Below, piece by piece: positions 45,849-57,689 of a stretch of 64,000 nucleotides of DNA. Each line of letters begins with the position of its first letter. Position 1 is the first letter of the stretch. The notes beneath the pieces were generated by a model, which ran no database searches, was not told where the DNA came from, and saw only the letters and a list, made by a program, of their open reading frames with translations. A program made the translations under genes and the position numbers. The stretch spans positions 731,705 to 795,704 of the forward strand of contig MNCI01011336.1 in assembly GCA_015680685.1 (NCBI GenBank), read 5' to 3'. The stretch comes from Gnetum montanum (lineage: Eukaryota > Streptophyta > Gnetopsida > Gnetales > Gnetaceae).

Positions 45849-48510
45849 CTACTTTAAAAGTAAATTTGTAAAACCTCCTTCATTTTGTTCTATGTCATTA
45901 ATATCATTTGCATGGTAATCATCTTCATCCAGGATTGAATCATCAATATTAAGATTCATTGTTCCAGGAACATTAACTAAGTTAGTAGAATAACTTTCTC
46001 TATCATCAACTATTGGAACATCATCATCTTTCATCATCTTTTAGATTAACATCCCAACGAAGAGTAGGTGATTGCCTATATTTTATTTCCTTTCTTTCTT
46101 CCAATCTAATCATGCTATGAATAGATACTAATTTTTTAGCTCTTTTTGGAGTTAGACTATTTTTTTTGATCCGATGAATGAAAGAATATGTTGACCAATT
46201 TCTTTCAACAGAAGAAGATGCAACCTACATAAATGATAAAAACAAAAATAAAATTTTGCATTATTAAAAGATTCATTTTATAAATTATTCAAAACTTCAT
46301 CAATAAACAAACTCATTTGAAGCATAAGACCTAATAGCCTACTAATCATGGTGTTTAGAGAATGCCTAATGATATATAAAACATCACTATTTCAAGTTTT
46401 CAAACATCACATTTCATAAATTAATTAAGAAAATTAATACGTATTAATATTTATTATATGTTTAATGAAAAACTAATTGTATTACTTGAGAAAGAAGCTT
46501 CACTGCTAAAGTTTGAAGTCTAGGAGTATCTCTACCATGCAAACTCCACCATCGAGTTGGAACTTTTTGAGCTATTCCATCCATATCAAGTATAGCATCT
46601 TCACATTTAAATGCTTTTGTATGTCCTTTAGTAAATTGAAGTCATTCCTTTCTAATTAAGCTAGCCTCACAAGGTGAATATAATCATTTAACATATTCTA
46701 AAAAACCTATTCTTATATCAAAATCATCACAAGGCCTTGTTGGATTTTTATCTCTATGTTTTGAAGAATACCACTTAATATTTAATGCATATGCAGCCAT
46801 ATGCAATGGGGTATTTGTAGCATTCCATCTTTTTGGAATCAATGGAAGTAAAATCAAGAGAGCTATCTATTTCTATAACCCCTTTTTTAATTTCTGTTAA
46901 CATATTTTCATAAATTATATAAATTTCTCCTAATTCAGGTGTATCTGTATAAGCATAACGAATGAAATCAATAATAGGTTGCAGCATACTAACAATCCTT
47001 CTACAATATAACAAATACTTATTTTTAATAAGATATAAAGATGCAAACAATAAAAAATAAAGAATTATATTTCAAATAAATTATTTCTTACTTAATTTGT
47101 TTCCACTACTCATCTAATAAAATCTTTTCTCTAACACTCTTTCCCATAGTTGTGCTGGCTCCCTCCCAGTTCTTCCATTTACTAGTTATAACCATTGTTT
47201 GTAATGATTCTTGTATCTTTTGCATTCTCTCCAACATCATGAAATATGAAACATACTTGTTTTACAAAATTTATAATTAGTTTAGCATTAATAAATCAAA
47301 TTTGTTAAAAACACACAATATAGATTTTTGTATTCTATTACCTTGTTTCTATAGGCTTTTTGAAAGTCTTATTTTTGCTACATTTCTTGAACAAGGAATT
47401 TAAATAATGATGATTGCAAATGAAATTTTGTATGTCTCTTGCATCTATCATAAGCTTTTTCAGCCAATCAATTTTACCAATATCATGAAGTGTATTATTT
47501 AGAGAATGAACACAATAAGGAGTCCAAAATATATTTGGATGAATCATTTCTATCATTTTTCCTGCACGCCTACAAATAGGAGTTAAATTTGTTATAATTT
47601 GAATAATGTTACTTGAACCAATAGCTACAATTGCTGCCTCTAATAATTTGGCTTGAAAATTAACATCTTTTATATGATTGAAGTAGTCTGTAGCATTAAG
47701 AAAAAATGGTCCAAGTTTGACAACTAATTATAATATTAGTTAATGGACGTTGACAAATATCAGTCCATCCATCTATTAAAATAGAACAACCACTTTGCTA
47801 CCAAAATTGCTTCCATTCCTCCAACTTTTTCATGTCAAGTTCATACCTCTCATCAAAAAGATCATTTCGAATTTTATTTTCAGTTGGAGGGATATAAGAT
47901 GGACATGCCATATAAAAATATTAGTTTTACTAATAATTTTAAATAAAAAATGATAATTTAAAATTTAAAAATATTACTTAATTCAATGGCACAACGAATT
48001 GCTTCTTTGAATGAAGGAGTATGTGCAAGTTTAAGTGGTAATCCATTTGCATAGAACATTTTTGCAATACTGATATCAGATTTTTTTTTTTTGAACTTGA
48101 AAACTTATTTCTATTTGTTTAAGCACTTTTCTTTTTGCTGGTTGTACAACATCCTTTGTCTTGTTCTTACTTTCCTCTGTTCAAATACTTACATGCAAAT
48201 AAGACATGTTCCTGTTTTATTTTCTAATGTCTGAAAGAAATGATGATGTATTCGTGTACCACTTGCAGTGAATTCATGGCTACATACATGACACTTCCAT
48301 CTTTTGCTTCCACCTCCTCCACTCCTATAAATGTCTAATTGTGTTATGAATTGTTTTAATGGAGATTTCAAAATAAATCTACCTTTTGCAAATAGTTTCA
48401 AAATTTTCACATTACAATCTAAGACATTGTCTTCTTGTGATGCATTTTCCTCCAATAGAGTACTATCTATTTCATTCTCATTGCTATCTATGTCTTGAAT
48501 AGAGCTCATC
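45849..48510 (-). pseudogene. hAT transposase with BED zinc finger (broken)
   Basis: Read on the minus strand. Frame 48509-48189 ends in a BED-finger-like segment, WKCHVCSHEFTASGTRIHHH. About 48090-47985 has IAKMFYANGLPLKLAHTPSF. DUF659-like parts follow: CSILIDGWTDICQRPLTN (near 47790), then frame 47556-47338 with FWTPYCVHSLNNTLHDIGK. At 47240-47100 there is SKWKNWEGASTT. About 46830-46500 contains WNATNTPLHMAAYALNIKWY and PTRWWSLHGRDTPRLQTLA. The C-terminal dimerisation domain (46230-46050) has SSSVERNWSTYSFIHRIKK, then an acidic tail (frame 46037-45849). Intron-sized AT-rich breaks separate some blocks. Lesions include TGG-to-TGA stops near 46690 and 46640 and frameshifts near 46835 and 46040. 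It would have catalysed cut-and-paste transposition in the nucleus, or be a domesticated relative. No terminal inverted repeats or 8-bp duplication were found. Confidence 0.9.
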
Positions 48511-50650
48511 TTTATGACTCTATAAATATTAATGCTAAAAAATGAATTTTAAAAAAATTACAAATAGATATACTTACCAATTACCCAAATTACTGTGACT
48601 AAGGGTATTTATTTTTTTCTTTTTCTACTAGTAAAGAGATTTTAGAAAAATGTCTTAAAAGATTTAACACTAAAATGTCATTTAATGCAATAAATCTGGA
48701 AATGCAAAACAATAATAGAGTCAGGGAATAAAAATTAAAAATACAAAATAGTGATAAATTTAAAAATAACAAGATGAAATTTCAATAAGGAATAGAAAAA
48801 AAAACTGAAAATCATAAACAAATGTACTTAATAATTGTTAAAACAAGGGCGGGATTTCATAAAATATGAAATATGGCATCATGAAGGAATTGCTTTTTTG
48901 GATGAAGGAATAAAACCCAAGTTGAAAAATAGTGAAAGCAACTTTAATGCATGCAAAAGGATTTGACCGACGACTGCAAGTNCAAGCAACTTTAATGCAT
49001 GCAAAAGGATTTGACCGACGACTGCAAGTAGGGTTTGGTTTGCATAATTTCGATTCTGTTTATCAATCTTTTCTGCTTTGATCAAAAGAAAGTAAGAAAC
49101 AAACCAACCAACTCAAAAAAACTAGTGTCATAACTACAATTAAACTAGAAACCAAATAGAACGTTGTATCAGAATGTTGTATTAGAGGCATTAACTGATT
49201 AAAATGAAATGTTTTCTGGAAGCTTAACAATAATGCAAAACCACTTTAGTAAAGAGCAACAAGAGATCTATGCACTAAGAACTTAAACACACTTCAAAAA
49301 TAAAAACTCAATTATCTAAAACATTAAAGAATGGTCTTGATGAGTTAAGCATTGCATACTGAACAAAAAGTTGTTTTGAAATTCTTAAATGATGAAAAGA
49401 ATCTGTTCTTTTTTGTTAAAATCTCAAGTTTGTTTCCTTCAAGTGTTTGCCCTAACATTAAACTCTGTAATGTCAAATAAAGATAGGGACAAAAAATTTC
49501 TCATATTCGGTTGGACCATTAATTTTGTCGTATTGAACTAAAGTACGAAACAAGAAGGAAAAGTTTCAAAAAATAATAGAAATCAAATGATCAGAAAAAA
49601 ATAATTCCAGAGAACCTCCAAATATTCTATCTCCTTGAACAAATTATAATCAAACATGAATAAATTGACAAAACCTTAAAACAACCTCAAAGAAAAAAGG
49701 ATTGAACGAAACACAAGTGAGGATTTTTTTATGTACATAAAAAAAGGACTAGGAACATTACTAGAATGGAAGTGAAGGTTCGTGCAAGAGACCCCAAATA
49801 AACAAATGGTTAGAGTAAGCAAAAGGGTAGCGTAAGCGATCCTCAACAACCGTTGGCCACTTAAAAATCAAATGATAACTGATACACTATATATGCCATA
49901 GTTGTCCATCGATATGGACCTTTCTTTTTGGATATTTTTCATAGAAAATCAGAAAGGGAAGAAAATGACTTCAGAGGCTTGAAGGGGCAGCCCAAGCTTG
50001 GGTTGTCAATGACATGAAGTGAAGGATACAGTTGGCTTGTTAGACTGAAGAAATTGAAGCTAACCGAACCCTACTTCACTCAATCAATCTCTTAATCTTA
50101 ATCCTACCGCCCTTACTACAACTAAACCACCAACAGCGGGAGAGCCTACATTACTATAGAATGATAGATGTGCAGCGCATTCTGTAAGGCTAACAACTCA
50201 TTCTCTAACAGGAAAAGCAAAGACCTCATCTACCGCATCAACAGGTAATTCCGAATCTGATAAGGCAAGTCTCCTTCCCGGAGCCTAGTAGTCGTAGAAA
50301 CTACGCTATTCAAAGCAATCTGCCCAAGGAGGGCTAGCTAGTNCTTCATTAGGGGAAATGCTCATCTCCTCCTTTGTCACTGCATGCCTACAGATGAAAA
50401 ATGGAAGATGAAGCAAAGAATTTCATAGCTGAAAGAGAGAAATAAGGCATTTGGAGAGTCTGTGGAAGCATCCAATTTCCTATCAATGGCGGAGTAGGAG
50501 CGTCTATCAATAAAAGGTCTAGGACGCAGAAACAATTTGCAGGTAAAAATAGGTATGATTGGACGTGATTTGCAGGTAAAAATAGGTAAGTTTTTAATGG
50601 ACAATGAATGTTGTGGTTGAAAGTTGAAAATCGAGACACCATTGCACGGA
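48511..50650. other. Non-coding stretch upstream of the hAT gene
   Basis: AT-rich, with no recognisable domain. A pocket at 50090-50340 is less AT-rich and may be old exon material, but nothing matches. A 21-base phrase, 'atttgcaggtaaaaataggt' plus one base, is repeated at about 50535 and 50568. The N at 48982 is flanked by an identical 46-mer on both sides, and the N at 50343 marks another join. Confidence 0.45.
48982..48982. other. Assembly join with duplicated 46-mer
   Basis: Bases 48936-48981 equal 48984-49029, the mark of an uncollapsed contig overlap. Confidence 0.9.
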
Positions 50651-50654
50651 AAAT

Positions 50655-51650
50655 TATAATTTACGTACCCAATGTGGATTTTACATGCTTCTGTACGTGT
50701 GCCCGAATCAACCGCAAATGGTTCGTGAAATTTTCTTGGGAATCGCAAATCTTTGACGCATAGCTCAAGAGCCATAATCTGCCTAAACATATAATTTTTG
50801 CAACAACCAAAATGAAAGCAATAAGATAAACCCTTTTGTTACTCAAGCCTCAACCAATCTTTTTAAAAATAAAATTAAGCCCCAAGCCTCAACCAAATTT
50901 ATAACAAATCATGTCTGCTAATACTTTTGTTCAACAAGGATGTGTGAGTAGTGCAATAGGGCCATGTTGAAGACAACCACATTATAAGAAGACACAACTT
51001 AACTAAACTAGGCATAACCAAGTAACTCACCTCACCTATGATAATTGAAAACCTTTCAGACAATGGGGAATTGACACTAGTCATGAGTGCCATGAGCTTG
51101 CATATGGCCATTGACCATGTGCTGGTGGGCTTGGTTCCCCCATAAGCAAACAGATTTTAAAAAAAGTTGAACAAGCATCCAACCGTCATGTTCATGACCC
51201 ATGATGATGACCTTGTTTTGTTTTTATTTTTTCTTTTTCCAGCAGCGATATGAGAAAAAGAGCAAGAACCAGGAATGACCAATAAACACGTGTGAATTCA
51301 TGAGTCATGCCAGAACCTTTGACGCTCCCAAAGGCCAGTCCATACAAATGCAATGTTTACCTTGCAGGCCCCATTCCAAACTTATGTGACCCAAATTTGG
51401 CCCTTCACCCTGTGTTTGTTTATTCATTCGTACTCTCTATTTTCTATGGTCCGTGTCATGCCGATGCCATGAATCTTGATTGCTTGCTGGCCACTTAACA
51501 ATGAAATGAAGTTTCTAGGAAGATATGATTTTAATGCACAATGGTGACATCGAGAACAAGGCAATAATATGAGGCAAGGCAAGGGACCATTTCAATGTAT
51601 ATGTATAGATGCAGATAAAATTTCATTGAAAATTATGATATATGTACCCA
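50655..51650 (+). repeat. Duplication block right of the hAT gene
   Basis: Collinear with 44355-45330. Shared landmarks: 'gccataatctg.c', 'cattataagaagacacaacttaacta', 'gcatatggccattg.ccatgtgctggtgggctt', 'gttgaacaagcatcca', 'aatgaaatgaagttt' and 'caatgtatatgta.agat'. Same orientation as the left copy, so the hAT gene sits between direct repeats of about 1 kb. Frames in it are not conserved between the copies, so it is probably non-coding. Confidence 0.85.
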
Positions 51651-52124
51651 TTGGGGATTTAATGCACTTCTGGGGAACTAGCATGGTCGTTGTTCTCTGG
51701 AAATGAAAATTCAACTCCCTTGCCCTATCCAAGACAATTAAATTTTGTCTCTGTTCATTTTAGGACATAAAAGTGATCGAACACCTAATGCAGATGTTTG
51801 GAATATACTGTGCTTACTTGGTAACTAAAAGAAGCAATTAAAAATACGACAATATAAACGTCATGATGACAATGTTAAGATCTTATGCAAGATTTAAACA
51901 CTACTATGCCAGGATATAACAAAATCAAATTCTATGCATCCCCTTTAGACAACCAAGGAAAGGATGTTATCAAGAAAGATACATACTTTTAACCACATGT
52001 TTGTCCTCCTTGATGGGAAAGGTAAAATTTTATATATATTCTTGCCTTCCTTCCTTCGTGGCATTGTCGTTATTCACTACAATGTAACACGACAAGAGAA
52101 GTTAAAAATATGTAACATGGCAAG
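51651..52124. other. Non-coding stretch
   Basis: No gene seen. A phrase near 52040 ('cttccttcctt...ggcattgtcgtt') resembles 43760-43785, so it may extend the duplicated region. Confidence 0.4.
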
Positions 52125-52402
52125 TGTTGTGTAAGAGCTTAGTGCTTTCTATTCAATTTGAAAGTAATCAAATAGCATTGCACATGCAAAAAGAATCAGT
52201 TTAAGTTTAATGGTTATCATGATGTAATTCTAACCTCCAGGGTCAATTAGAAAAAGAATGGAAATTTGGTGGATTTAGCCTATTATAAATAGGCCATTTG
52301 ATAGTAGCTTTGATGTAACACATCAAAATAAAATATTTCTATTTCTTCTCATATCTGTTCTATTCTTGCACTTGTTATTTTGTTCCATGTTAATTCTTAT
52401 CA
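52125..52402 (+). repeat. LTR-like promoter fragment abutting element E
   Basis: The layout is that of a short plant LTR: starts TGTTGTGTAAGAG, TATA box TATAAATA at 52284-52291, A-rich polyadenylation-like stretch at 52322-52335, T/C-rich end ...TTCTTATCA. Length about 280 bp. No internal region, primer site or clear target duplication, so it would be a solo LTR, perhaps of copia type. Element E starts two bases later. Confidence 0.4.
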
Positions 52403-52404
52403 GT

Positions 52405-53288
52405 TGATGAAGTGCTCATTAGTTGATGCATCAACTAGGCCGCGTATACGGAGCTCCGTATACGTGGCCGCGTTGACACAACCCCGTCAACGCATCTATC
52501 CATTCGTCCATGTGGCCATTTTTAGGCAGGGTCTATTCTAGCTATAAATAAATGTGCTTCCACTACACTTAGGCATCTTTTTGAGTAGTTGTAGCGAAGC
52601 TCTTACAGTTTGTTCCCATGAGAGTTAGATTATTTTCCAATTTCGCAGCAGGTGTGAGAAAGGTGTTCGACTCTTTGTTCAAGCATTGATGCACTTGAGC
52701 CCATTGGCATGACCAGTAATAAAGATGAGATTTTTAAGCATTCCTTGTAGCAATTAGATTTAGTCATTCAAGTATTTATATTTTAATATTTAGATGCTTT
52801 AATAATTCCTTACGTTTTCATTGTTATCACTCTTTTATATTTTGTAAAAACCATAAGTACGATCGTCTCGAACATAAACCCAACACTTGACAACCTAGTG
52901 ACACTTAACATCTGGTAACCCAGTAGTGGTTAGGAGATGCGCAGGACATGCACGGAAGATGTGATCAGATGCTTATGCTAGGGAAAGTTAAGAGATAAAA
53001 TAGGACAATCATAGATTACAGAATATTCCACTTCTTACATATCCTTTCAAGAATTAGACTCTAGAGGATAAAGAGAACATCCATAAAAATAATTTGCCTC
53101 AATCTCACTTAACCATCTCATTAGAACACCACAAGTGAGGTTGGGAAGACAACAACTATTTTAACACAAGGTTTTGCTGGCTAGAGTTTGATGTATGCAA
53201 GTGCTTCCAATTTATGGAACTTGACCGATTCGCTTGTGAATGCCCGTGATTCGTATGGTTGGGCATAGGGGTACCTCGCTGTTGATCA
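52405..53288 (+). repeat. 5' LTR of element E
   Basis: Starts TGATGAAG and ends TTGATCA, 884 bp. U3 holds GCATCAACTAGGCC (52428-52441) and a perfect 22-bp palindrome at 52443-52464 (CGTATACGGAG plus its reverse complement). The TATA box TATAAATA is at 52543-52550, followed by the likely start of R, and AATAAA is at 52718-52723. The end, 'gttgggcataggggtacc', is the most conserved LTR part across all copies. A tRNA primer site follows directly. Confidence 0.93.
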
Positions 53289-53289
53289 T

Positions 53290-53307
53290 TGGCGTCATTG
53301 CCAGGGA
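53290..53307 (+). other. tRNA-Asp-type primer binding site (element E)
   Basis: TGGCGTCATTGCCAGGGA matches the complement of the plant tRNA-Asp(GUC) 3' end at 15 of 18 positions (reference recalled from memory). All three differences are transitions. One base separates it from the LTR. This primer is typical of Athila-like elements. Confidence 0.85.
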
Positions 53308-53476
53308 CTGTTAGTTTTATATGCGCCATCTAACCTTAACAAAATTATCATTCACTTCGTTGGAACAAACCCAGGATAGTAAAATCTACGCACGTTAGGC
53401 GGTCTAAGTAAAAAGTAAGGTACACCAATTAGTGGATTATCTAACATCTAAAATGTTTTCTTCTCATAGGTGAGAT

Positions 53477-55703
53477 GGATCCAACCCACTAGTTTCACAA
53501 GAATGTCAGGTGGTATACATGCATCCAAATGAATATGTCCCCGACTTCACCTTTATCCTACATCAGGATGAGCATTTGCGTTGGCGGGACATAGAGGGCA
53601 ACATCATATTACTGCCTGACCGATCGGCTCCTAGAATGCTATTTCATAATCTTACCAAACTAGGCATTCAGGACCATGGTGTGGAGTACATCATGGAGGA
53701 CCATAACTACTGAGACTACCATCCAACTAAGGCACAATGGGTACAAGACCAACAACAAGTAGAACGACACAAACACATGAAGGGGAAATAGTTTAGTAAT
53801 GCCTTATTCTTGCAAGGATTGTAGGACGATGAGAAACCTATTTTTCATGATTCTCATTTAGCCGAACCTCCTCCGATGCATTAGATCATTCAGTCCATCA
53901 TTCAAAGTAAGCAATTAAGTGACTGGGACCCCCAAGATGATGGGGGTTCGCACAGGAAAGGTCATGGAAAAAGTAAAGATGGGTATGAGAATCGAGACTA
54001 TCATCAAAGTAGAGGAGGAGATCGACACTAAGGCGATAGCAATTCCCCTCCCTCTTGTCCATCCTCTCGCTCCACTCTATCTTCATCTAGTTTTGATTTT
54101 TATCGTAACCATGGTAGAAAGGATTGGGGTGATGGTGGTCACAAGGGCCAAAGGGAACGGCATGAGGGAGGGTGTGAGCAATCACGCAACTCTCATTGTC
54201 AAGAAAGGAGAGGTAGCAAAAATCATCACAGACATTGTGGCCTTTAGCAGGACTAACTCAGATGAACCACTATTGGCTACTTGAAGTATGCTCAATATTG
54301 CCGAGGCAGTTCAAATACCCAATAGGCACTTGAAAGATAGTCGGATCAAGTGCATTGACATGAAAAACATCCTCAGATTTGAAGGGGGATATAATTGTGA
54401 TCCACAGACTCACTTGCAAGAATTTCATGATGCTTGCACCCTGCAAAACATAGATAATGATTGGTAGAAACTTAAGTTGTTTTCTCGCACACTCATCAAA
54501 GAAGTGGAAAGCTAGTAGTAGTCCTTGGAGCCAGAATCAATCAGGAGATGGAGTACAATGTTGAAAATCTTCAACGACAAATATCAAACCTACTCCAAAG
54601 TGACTAACCTGAGACACCAGTTGCAAGAGTGGAAGCAAGGTGGTCGTCATGAACCCTTGGATGCAGCCATGAGCAGATACTACTCATTATTACATCAATG
54701 CCTTGGTCATGGCTACTCTCAATGGGCACATCTTTGCCATATCATTGATGGGATCTGCTTTGAAACCAAAAAGACCCTTGGCATGTATGCCCAAGAACAA
54801 CTATTAGAGCTAAGGGCCCATCAACTACAACACTTAATTGAGAAACTGGCTAAAGAAGAGGGGAAACTTAAAATGAAGGAAAGTACATAAGAGTATAATT
54901 TGGATCCCTCCATCAGAAAGAGGGAAGTTTGATTTTGTGAAGATGAGGAAGAGTCATCACTGGATGCAATGGTGAACCGTAAAACCTTGGCCCTATAAAA
55001 ATTTTCTTTTGAAATATTGGCCAAAGTTGACAAGATGTGGGACTCTTTGGATAAAAAAATTTCAAAGTGTTTTGAAAATCACAGAGGAGTCCAAAGAGCA
55101 AAGTAATGATCGCGATCGACGTAGGAGGAAGGAAGCTAAATGTACCTACCATAAAGGTAAGGGCAAAGTTGCTGTAGTAGAATAGGTTGCAGACTCTAAT
55201 ACTGAAGGAGATGATAAGTGTGACATATGCTAATATGAACATCCTAAGGGGTGTTGTCCCATGGTGTCACATCTACAAGACTCTGGGATGTATGCATTGA
55301 ATCCTCGCTTGGCAAGGAGCAAACACCCTGAAGGTTGTCTTACCCACAAAGCAATCCCAGGCACTTCCATCAACAACAAGGATATTATCCAAGTGGAGCA
55401 CCACCACAACCTTACAAATATTTCCAGCAATGGCAACATCCACAATTGTGGGGGATGCCACCTCTGAGGCATCAGTACCCTTAGCGGCATCCAAATCCCT
55501 ATGGGTACTATGTTTAGCAACCAATCTCTCCGTGGGACTCTTCTAGTTATGTAGCTTTTCAAAATCATTACCACTCCTCGGAATACTTTCGAGCACAGTT
55601 TCCATTACCTAGGGGGAAGAACCCACATCTCTACTATCCTCCATCACCTTCTCCTGTCGTCCCTACTTAGCAACATCCCACTTAGCTACCACCTACTACA
55701 CCT
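53477..55703 (+). pseudogene. gag remnant (element E)
   Basis: The start codon is eroded. The frame opens NPLVSQECQVVYMHPNEYVP (53483-53542), continues as the conserved N-terminal domain through IEGNIILLPDRSAP, and stops at 53711. About 53920-54240 reads as an Arg/Gly/Ser/His-rich region in the collinear frame (DYHQSRGGDRH; HGRKDWGDGGHKGQRERHEG). The capsid domain runs from about 54364 to 54890 (RFEGGYNCDPQTHLQEF; SIRRWSTMLKIFNDKYQTYS; frame 54525-54890). A zinc-knuckle-like CDIC.YEHPKGCCP lies at 55219-55260, with one stop in it. The end is Gln/Pro/Tyr-rich. Gag would form the particle. Length and order equal those of B and C. Confidence 0.85.
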
Positions 55704-56444
55704 ATGCAGGGGGAAATACCACCACAACGACAACAATGTAACAATAAGAGGGCTATCAACCTACAACCAGCTCCTCAGCCTAGTGGATTGAAAGTGAAGC
55801 CACAAAGATGTCCCTTTTTCTGTCCTAATAACCTAAACATACCCTCACACACACCTGTGGCTAGCGTCTTTGAACCTCCAATCACCTTTACCATCCCACC
55901 CTTCGAACAACCTTTAAACCAAATGCCTTTTAACGTACAGAATGTCATGCTTACACATGCTATGATGGATTGGATAAAGGTAGGTCATCTTCCTCAGAAA
56001 TTAACTAATCCAAGAAGCCCCCTCATCTATCTTCAAGTAGTAAGAAATGAGCCATGTAAAGCTCTTCTGGATTTAGGGTCGAGAGTCAACTTGATTTCAC
56101 ATGACATGTACAAGACTTGGAACCTGCCCCTATTAAAGAAGAGCAACATTCAGCTCAACCTAGTAGACCAATCCATTACTGTTTCCTTAGAATTGGTGGA
56201 AGACATTGTTACCACCATTTGTGGATGGTCCTATCCTTCTAACTTCCTTGTCATTCATGTTGAGAATTTCAAGGAGAACTTTCCAATCATAATGAGAAGA
56301 GCCTGGCTAAGCATGGTGGATGCACGATTAGGTCTTCGAGATCTTTCCCTTGAAATTTTAAAGGAAAATCCTTTTGTAAAGATTAAGAAGAAGTGCATTC
56401 TATGCATCACGTATAGTGACTCTGGGTGCAACTATGTGCAGTAG
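55704..56444 (+). pseudogene. Aspartic protease domain, longest intact frame (element E)
   Basis: A 246-residue open frame. Residues 1-100 are a Gln/Pro-rich linker from Gag. The retropepsin domain covers about residues 108-215. Its active site is ALLDLGSRVNLIS, with Asp123 (56070-56072) and D-L-G, as in many Athila proteases, where D and B have D-S-G and D-S-S. It continues with QLNLVDQSITVSLELVEDIV and FPIIMRRAWLSMVDARLGLR. The Met is probably not the true start, because Gag-Pol would have been one polyprotein, and stops upstream separate it. It would cleave Gag-Pol. Loss of upstream reading makes it non-functional in place. Confidence 0.88.
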
Positions 56445-57620
56445 TTGTGGTCCACTAAGTGGACATCTATTCAAGCATGTAGTTGGTGTATCAAAGAATC
56501 ACAAGTTCAACAATGCCTGTACACAGCAACAACAAATCAAGAAGGCAACCAGTGGCTAACTGCTAACTCTACTAGTAGCACTTTATGCATGGAACCATCT
56601 GAGGGGCTTGTATGCACCTATGTAGAGAGCATTGATGATTTGGAAAAGGTTCATCAAAAAGTATCCACTATTGATGATTATGAGGATTGGGGAAAGTTAC
56701 AAATCCCTAAATGTTTTAAACAAGAGCCATTGGAACTCAAATCCTTACTAGCCCATTTAGAATATGCATTTTTTCATAATGGGAAGCCAGTGATTATCAA
56801 TGCCACCCTTACTCTTGAGCAAAAGAAGAAGTTGATAAAGGTGGTTAAAAAATGGGAGGCCGCATTTGTGTGGTCATATCTTGAATTGATAGGAGTTGAT
56901 CCCAGGGTCCACCAACATCGGATTTATATCGACCCCTCCATGAAGCCACGATGACAACCACAAAGGTGGTTGAACCCCAAATTGAGGTACGTAATCAAAG
57001 ATGAAATTGAGTAGTTTCTAAAAGTGAAGTTCATCTACTCTATTGTAGATAGTGAATGGGTTAGCCCACTCGTTATTGTACCAAAGAAGGGTGAAAAATG
57101 GAGGGTCTGCATAGATTTTTAATTGCTCAACATGGCTACCTTCAAGGATCACTTCCCAGTCCCATTTGTGGACCAAGTGTCAGATACCATTGCAGGGCAT
57201 TGTTATTATAGCTTTTTGAATGGTTATAGTGGCTATAACCAAATCCAAATTGCATTAGAATACTAGGCCAAGATAACCTTTACAAGTCCCTAGGGGACTT
57301 TCGCATACAAAAAGATGCCCTTTGGCCTATGTAATGCCCCTAGCACTTTTCAACGTCTTGTCCTCAGCATATTTAGCAACAAATTGGAAATGGGGTAGAA
57401 GTATTCATAGGTGACTTCTCTACCTATGAAGCCATGTTTGAACAAGCCCTGGACCACCTTGAGCAAGTTCTGAAAATATGTGTAAAAACTAATCTACAGC
57501 TCAACTAGCGAAAGAACCACTTAATGGTCCAAGAGGGCATTGTTCTAGGGCATCGTATTTCAAAAGCAGCGATTAGCGTAGATCCTGAAAAAATTAGGGT
57601 CATCCATGGAATCACCAGTC
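56445..57620 (+). pseudogene. Reverse transcriptase and its N-terminal linker (element E)
   Basis: Frame 56445-56954 is the protease-RT linker, ending ELKSLLAHLEYAFFHNGKPV, KKWEAAFVWSYLELIGVDPR and HQHRIYIDPSMKPR, with a stop where related RTs have Arg-Gln. RT follows: SEWVSPLVIVPKKGEKWRVC (57049-57108), a stop, DHFPVPFVDQV, FLNGYSGYNQIQIA, MPFGLCNAPSTFQRLV (57315-57362). The catalytic box at 57401-57418 reads VFIGDF: the first Asp of F-x-D-D is Gly, so it is inactive. At least six in-frame stops. No loop insertion between PKK and WRVC. Then GHRISKAAISVDPEKIRVI closes the thumb. Confidence 0.92.
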
Positions 57621-57689
57621 AACCAAGCACTGTATAAGATGTTTAATCATTCCTTGGCCACATTGGTTACTACTGCAACTTTATCAAAA

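Noticed and set aside
50377-50790. 137-codon minus-strand frame
   Set aside because: No domain, spans the edge of a repeat block, and is not open in the other copy of the block.
53919-54284. 121-codon open frame in element E's gag
   Set aside because: It is in a frame different from the collinear Gag reading (Arg/Gly/Ser/His-rich), and the Ile/Val/Met-rich product is a shadow frame.
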